64,000 nt of DNA from JANRIC01 sp033765345 (GTDB taxonomy: Bacteria; Bacteroidota; Bacteroidia; Cytophagales; Microscillaceae), in assembly GCA_033765345.1 (NCBI GenBank), contig JANRIC010000166.1, positions 1-64,000 of the forward strand. The letters are read 5' to 3'. The notes below the pieces were generated by a model. The model saw only the letters and a program-made list of their open reading frames with translations. It was not told the DNA's origin and made no database searches. A program made the translations under genes and the position numbers. Below are positions 59,879 through 64,000 of this stretch, piece after piece. Within the stretch, counting starts at the first letter, position 1. Each line of letters starts with the position of its first letter.

Positions 59879-59906
59879 TCGGACAAAGGGTGTCCGATCA
59901 CGGACA
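59879..59906. promoter_or_regulatory. clustered palindromic half-sites in the divergent spacer
   Basis: TCGGACA (59879-59885), TGTCCG (59891-59896) and CGGACA (59901-59906) form two overlapping inverted repeats. They lie between the divergent HlyD and NtrC-like genes, at a distance suited to an enhancer site. A looser repeat ATTGTTC / GAACAAT follows at about 59923-59964. Confidence 0.6.
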
Positions 59907-60063
59907 GTTGGTTTGAAATCAAATTGTTCGGAATTGATACATATTTTGACCGATTATGAACAATTATGTGTATCTTAAGCTTTGAATATCTCATTTTAAG
60001 TGGTATAATCAACTTGGTATGATATTAGGCAATTTTTAATCAAACTAACTCAATACACCCATA

Positions 60064-61443
60064 ATGACCGAAGATAAAATATCCAAAGTGCTTATCGTAG
60101 ACGACGATGAAGACATTCTGCTGGCTGCCAAGATGCTTCTGAAGCGCTATGTTCATAAAATCATCATTGAGAAAAATCCCAAAAAAATTCCCTTTCTGAT
60201 GAATCAAGAAACTTATGATGTCATCTTGTTGGATATGAATTTTAGTGAAGATACTACCAGTGGCAAGGAGGGTATCTTTTGGCTCAAAGAAATTTTAGAG
60301 CGTGACCCCGAAGCGGTAGTGATTATGATTACAGCGTTTGGAGATGTAGAAACAGCCGTAGAAACGCTCAAGCTCGGTGCCACGGACTTTGTACTCAAGC
60401 CCTGGCAAAATGAAAAGCTGATTGCGACTATTTCTGCCGCTCACAAACTCAAATCCTCTTATACAGAAGTCAGAAGCCTCAAAGAATCCAAAAAACAATT
60501 GGTAGAAGAGATCAATCAGCCTTTTGGGGAGATGCTCGGCGATAGTGCAGGTATGCGTAATGTCAAAAGTATCATAGATAAAGTAGCCCGAACTGATGCC
60601 AATATCCTTATTTTGGGAGAAAATGGCACGGGTAAAGAACTGGTGGCCAGGGCAATCCACCGAATGTCGTCGAGGGCTGAAAAGGACTTTATCGGAGTAG
60701 ATATGGGGGCAATCAGCGAGACTTTGTTTGAAAGTGAGCTTTTTGGCTACAAAAAGGGCGCTTTTACAGATGCGAAAGAAGACCGTGCCGGGCGATTCGA
60801 GATAGCCAATAAAGGAACGCTTTTTTTAGACGAAATCGGAAACCTCCCTTTAAACCAACAATCCAAACTACTTGCTGTATTACAAAATCGGGAGATCAAA
60901 CCACTAGGCTCTAACAAATCCATACCCATTGATATTCGTTTGATCTGTGCTACCAATATGCCTTTGCACGATATGATCAAAGAACAGAGCTTCAGGCAAG
61001 ATTTGATGTATCGGATCAATACCGTAGAGATTTTTCTACCGCCGCTTCGAGAAAGAGGGGATGACATCCCACTGCTTTCGGAGCACTTCCTAACTATTTA
61101 TAATAAAAAATATAAAAAGGCCATTAAAAAAATTTCTTCCGCAGCCATGGTTAAATTGCAAAAATATCACTGGCCAGGCAATGTCCGCGAACTTCAACAC
61201 GCCATTGAACGTGCTATTATTATGAGTGATGCCGATGTGATTCAGGCAGATGATTTCTTTTTCTTAAACCAAAAAGGCGAAGCGCAGGCACAGGCTATCA
61301 ATATACTCAATCTGGATGAAGTAGAAAAGTCGGTCATTGAGAAGGCACTCCAAAAATACAATGGAAATATCTCACAAGCCGCCAAAGAACTAGGGCTGAC
61401 GCGTGCCTCGCTGTATCGTAGACTGGAAAAATATGGTCTTTAA
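60064..61443 (+). CDS. sigma-54-dependent NtrC-family response regulator
   Basis: The 459-residue protein has a receiver domain with phosphoacceptor Asp57 (VILLDMNF). The AAA+ domain carries Walker A GENGTGKE (185-192), the sigma-54 contact loop GAFTDA (232-237) and Walker B LFLDEIG. The C-terminal Fis-type helix-turn-helix is GNISQAAKELGLTRASLYRRL. It activates sigma-54 promoters when phosphorylated. The kinase gene overlaps its 3' end by 11 bp. The divergent HlyD-ABC operon is the obvious target. Confidence 0.95.
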   Translation: MTEDKISKVLIVDDDEDILLAAKMLLKRYVHKIIIEKNPKKIPFLMNQETYDVILLDMNFSEDTTSGKEGIFWLKEILERDPEAVVIMITAFGDVETAVETLKLGATDFVLKPWQNEKLIATISAAHKLKSSYTEVRSLKESKKQLVEEINQPFGEMLGDSAGMRNVKSIIDKVARTDANILILGENGTGKELVARAIHRMSSRAEKDFIGVDMGAISETLFESELFGYKKGAFTDAKEDRAGRFEIANKGTLFLDEIGNLPLNQQSKLLAVLQNREIKPLGSNKSIPIDIRLICATNMPLHDMIKEQSFRQDLMYRINTVEIFLPPLRERGDDIPLLSEHFLTIYNKKYKKAIKKISSAAMVKLQKYHWPGNVRELQHAIERAIIMSDADVIQADDFFFLNQKGEAQAQAINILNLDEVEKSVIEKALQKYNGNISQAAKELGLTRASLYRRLEKYGL

Positions 61444-62830
61444 AAACTTTAGATTTAACATCATTTTGCGGGTGATCTTTCTCAATATCACCACGATAGG
61501 GATTCTTTGGCTGATCTTCAATACCCAATATTTTATTACTACTTTTAGCCTTTGTGTGCTTGCCCTCCTGCAAATTGTATTCTTAATTACCTACGTAGAG
61601 CAAACCAATACGCTTTTTACCAAATTTCTCAATGCCATCCAATACGATGATTTTTCGCAGACCTATACCACCAAAGGCTTGGGAAAATCATTTGACAACC
61701 TAAACCGCGAATTTAACAAAGTAGTGCAAAAATTTCAGGATGTACGAGCAGACCGCGAGGCACAATACCACTATCTGAGTACCATTGTGCAGCATATCGC
61801 TATTGGTCTTTTGGTGCTGGATGATGAAGGAAATGTGCAACTGATCAACACGGCCGCCAAAAACCTCTTGAATCTAAACCGATTTACCCATATCCGCCAA
61901 CTTCGAGACGAGCATCAGACGCTTTATGAGTACATCCGCAAAGGCAAAAGTCGTGAAAGAGAACTGATCAAAATCCAATCCGAGGATAAAATCCTGCATC
62001 TAGCTATCCGCAGTACCTCTATCAAACTCCGCAATATCAATTACCACATTATCTCCATCCAAGATATTCAAAGTGAACTGGAAGACAAGGAAATGGAAGC
62101 CTGGCAGAACCTAATCAGGGTACTGACCCACGAGATCATCAACTCCGTCACGCCAATCGCTTCTCTTTCGGCTACCATCAATGAAGACTTGGATTATAAT
62201 CTGAAAAAGCTTCATGAAAACAGCCAAATTAAAGATGGAGAACGTTATTTTTTACTTCCCTCAGATCAGTTCGAGGATTATACACATGAAATCCATTACG
62301 CTATCAAAACCATCCAAAAACGCTCCGAAGGGCTGATTCGTTTTGTGCAGGATTTTCGCAGCCTAACCCGTGTGCCAGCCCCCAATCTACAAACACTTAC
62401 CCTCAAAGAACTGATTGAAGACATCTTGTACCTTGAAAAAGAAGAGTTCAAGCAACATCAAATACTTTTTGAACTAGATATACAGCCCGAAAACCTAGAA
62501 GTCATCGCAGATTCCCTCCTGCTTGAACAAGTACTCATCAATTTACTCAAAAATGCTCTCCAGGCTCTTGAAGGCGAACCCAATAAATTGATTCATTTCC
62601 AGGCATGCAAAGAGCCTAACGGCAAAGTCGTCATCCACCTTCAGGACAACGGCTGCGGCATCAGCCAAGAAGCTATGAAAAATATCTTTGTACCCTTTTT
62701 CACCACCAAAAAAACCGGCTCAGGCATCGGGTTGAGCCTCTCACGCCAGATTATGCGCCTGCATGGAGGCAGTATCAGTGCCCAATCCCAACTGGGTAAA
62801 GGGACTACCTTCACGCTACGCTTCCCCTAA
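61433..62830 (+). CDS. sensor histidine kinase, NtrB-like
   Basis: The ATG at 61433 (MVFKNFRFN) gives 465 residues; an earlier ATG at 61403 lies deeper inside the regulator gene. Two membrane helices (about residues 11-29 and 34-54), a PAS domain (about 115-215), the H-box LTHEIINSVTPI with His233 and the HATPase boxes NLLKNALQAL, DNGCGI and GSGIGLSLS follow. It shares an 11-bp overlap with the response regulator, so they form a two-component pair. It probably senses a membrane or envelope signal, since the extracytoplasmic part is almost nil. Confidence 0.93.
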   Translation: MVFKNFRFNIILRVIFLNITTIGILWLIFNTQYFITTFSLCVLALLQIVFLITYVEQTNTLFTKFLNAIQYDDFSQTYTTKGLGKSFDNLNREFNKVVQKFQDVRADREAQYHYLSTIVQHIAIGLLVLDDEGNVQLINTAAKNLLNLNRFTHIRQLRDEHQTLYEYIRKGKSRERELIKIQSEDKILHLAIRSTSIKLRNINYHIISIQDIQSELEDKEMEAWQNLIRVLTHEIINSVTPIASLSATINEDLDYNLKKLHENSQIKDGERYFLLPSDQFEDYTHEIHYAIKTIQKRSEGLIRFVQDFRSLTRVPAPNLQTLTLKELIEDILYLEKEEFKQHQILFELDIQPENLEVIADSLLLEQVLINLLKNALQALEGEPNKLIHFQACKEPNGKVVIHLQDNGCGISQEAMKNIFVPFFTTKKTGSGIGLSLSRQIMRLHGGSISAQSQLGKGTTFTLRFP

Positions 62831-62859
62831 AAGCTGAATTTTTTTTAGTGAGGAATTTG

Positions 62860-62867
62860 TATATTTG
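62860..62867 (+). promoter_or_regulatory. Bacteroidota -7 promoter element
   Basis: TATATTTG matches TAnnTTTG exactly, 11 bp before the ATG of the P-loop ATPase gene. The leader would be very short. Confidence 0.35.
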
Positions 62868-62878
62868 GGGAAATTAAT

Positions 62879-64000
62879 ATGGATATGAATGCAAAAACTA
62901 ATTATGATTTTCCAGTCAAAAATCATTTTCACGCAAAAAATGTAACGGGTTTGGATTTCGACATCAAAAATTACCCTGATGCAGATTTGTATGTGGATTT
63001 AGACGGTGTGAGAATCATTGACAGGGAAAAAAATTATAAACAAACCATCAAATTTGCCCTAGAAATTGATTTAGAAAACGATATCCTTGAAAATCCTAGC
63101 ACAGATTATGTAAAAATTATTTTTTCTGGGCATCGAGGAACAGGCAAAACCCAGGAACTCCGAGAATTACACAAAGATTTAAATCATCCAGATCGCTATT
63201 TTTCTGTTTTGATAGAGATGGAAGACGAGGTAGAAATTGATACCTTCCAGGCAGAAGATTATTATATCCTGATTATTCTCAAATTGGCCAGGGAATTGGA
63301 ATACCGTGGAATCAATTCCAGAAGTACAACACTAGATGACATTATCAAGGATTGGACTGCTGATGAAGAAGTGGAAAAGGAGATAAAAAACCGAGCCGGT
63401 TTAGAAAGTAATCTAGAAACGGAAGCCGGATTTAATATTTTGAATTTCTTCAAAACTAAATTAAACATTAAAGCTACACTGGCTTCTGAGAATGTTATTT
63501 CAAAAAAAATCAGAGAAAAAATCAAAAAAAATCCCCAAAACCTGATCAATCAATTTAATCTAGTACTGTCCGATGTAAGGGAAGATTTGTCGAGACAAGT
63601 AAAAGGCAGGGATATTTTATTCATTGTTGACGGTTCGGAAAGAATACCAGACCAGGTATATCGGCAGCTTTTTGTGACTGATTCCCAGTTTCTCCGAGGA
63701 ATTGCTGCCAATGTGATCAGTTCCATCCGTATCGATAGTTTTTATGACATTACCACAGCACAACAAATAGGCTTTTATATCCCTGTTTTACTTCCCATGA
63801 TTATCATCAATGATCAAAGTATTGTCAAATTAAAAGAAATAATTACCCGACGCTTGGACGAAGAAACCTTCTTTGAGCAAGGAGTCCTAGAATATTTTTG
63901 TCAGTACTCTGGAGGTTGCATTCGGCAATTGATTCGGATTGTCAACAGGGCTATTTTATACAATCTCGGACAAAAAATTGATAAAAAAACGGCTGAGGAA
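62879..64000 (+). CDS. P-loop ATPase, Sll1717/STAND-like, cut by the window end
   Basis: The frame runs 374 codons from ATG 62879 to the window edge without a stop. Walker A is FSGHRGTGKTQEL (about residues 82-94). Walker B is ILFIVDGSERI (about residues 246-256), where the acidic residue after the hydrophobic run is Asp-Gly rather than Asp-Glu. The remainder is helical. It resembles Sll1717-family or related AAA/STAND ATPases that occur in signalling and phage-defence loci. The missing C-terminus would normally hold the effector domain. It starts 48 bp after the kinase gene. Confidence 0.65.
   Translation, partial: MDMNAKTNYDFPVKNHFHAKNVTGLDFDIKNYPDADLYVDLDGVRIIDREKNYKQTIKFALEIDLENDILENPSTDYVKIIFSGHRGTGKTQELRELHKDLNHPDRYFSVLIEMEDEVEIDTFQAEDYYILIILKLARELEYRGINSRSTTLDDIIKDWTADEEVEKEIKNRAGLESNLETEAGFNILNFFKTKLNIKATLASENVISKKIREKIKKNPQNLINQFNLVLSDVREDLSRQVKGRDILFIVDGSERIPDQVYRQLFVTDSQFLRGIAANVISSIRIDSFYDITTAQQIGFYIPVLLPMIIINDQSIVKLKEIITRRLDEETFFEQGVLEYFCQYSGGCIRQLIRIVNRAILYNLGQKIDKKTAEE

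Noticed and set aside
1..64000. tRNA or rRNA genes
   Set aside because: No cloverleaf-like or rRNA-like segment was seen in any spacer; a covariance-model scan would be decisive.

Overview
The window reads as chromosomal DNA of a Bacteroidota bacterium, most likely a cytophaga-like (Cytophagales) lineage. The evidence is a PorT-type type IX secretion gene beside ubiE/menG, a secreted FG-GAP protein with a probable type IX sorting tail, an exosortase K / MSEP-CTERM pair, orphan 800-residue FtsX permeases, SiaC/DUF1987 and DUF6934 proteins, and promoters resembling TAnnTTTG with few strong Shine-Dalgarno sites. No rRNA, tRNA or CRISPR array was seen. The genus cannot be fixed from the sequence alone.

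Layout. 0-12 kb: a 9-bp tandem repeat, an orphan ExbD, a NatAB-like ABC exporter, a TPR protein, a surface protein with 16-residue repeats, a large FtsX permease, a DUF3179/CMD pair and an OmpA-like lipoprotein. 12-20 kb: broken secreted-protein genes, metB-like PLP enzyme, FG-GAP protein and a RavA/MoxR ATPase. 20-30 kb: symporter, exosortase K operon, peroxiredoxin-like protein, nitroreductase, SiaC-like protein. 30-35 kb: an accessory pocket between pyrB and ileS with a DUF6934 pair and a HEPN-like / antitoxin / PIN operon. 35-47 kb: ileS, a glycine-rich secreted protein, M28 peptidase and the division cluster murC-ftsQ-ftsA-ftsZ. 47-64 kb: repeat-rich spacer, CocE-like hydrolase, GT35-like enzyme, hydrolase, SDR, porT-menG, an ABC efflux pair divergent from a sigma-54-type two-component system, and a P-loop ATPase cut by the window edge.

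The most striking non-genic signal is three families of about 100-bp non-autonomous mobile elements. Family A (six loci) has GGTAGT/ACTACC ends and a central hairpin whose arms differ between copies but stay paired. Family B (three identical 103-bp copies) has TATAC ends and interrupts a PIN toxin gene so cleanly that removing 101 bp restores the reading frame. Family C (one full copy, one one-ended copy) has ISL3-like ends and an 8-bp target duplication that can be proven because the empty site is present 200 bp away. No transposase gene lies in the window, so any mobilising enzyme must be elsewhere.

Functionally, the ABC ATPase and HlyD adaptor at 57.7-59.7 kb are probably controlled by the adjacent NtrC-like regulator and kinase through palindromic sites in the shared spacer. 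The exosortase K gene and its MSEP-CTERM substrate overlap and form a self-contained processing system. The HEPN-like protein, antitoxin and PIN genes overlap end to end and are the best candidate for an undescribed composite defence or toxin-antitoxin unit.
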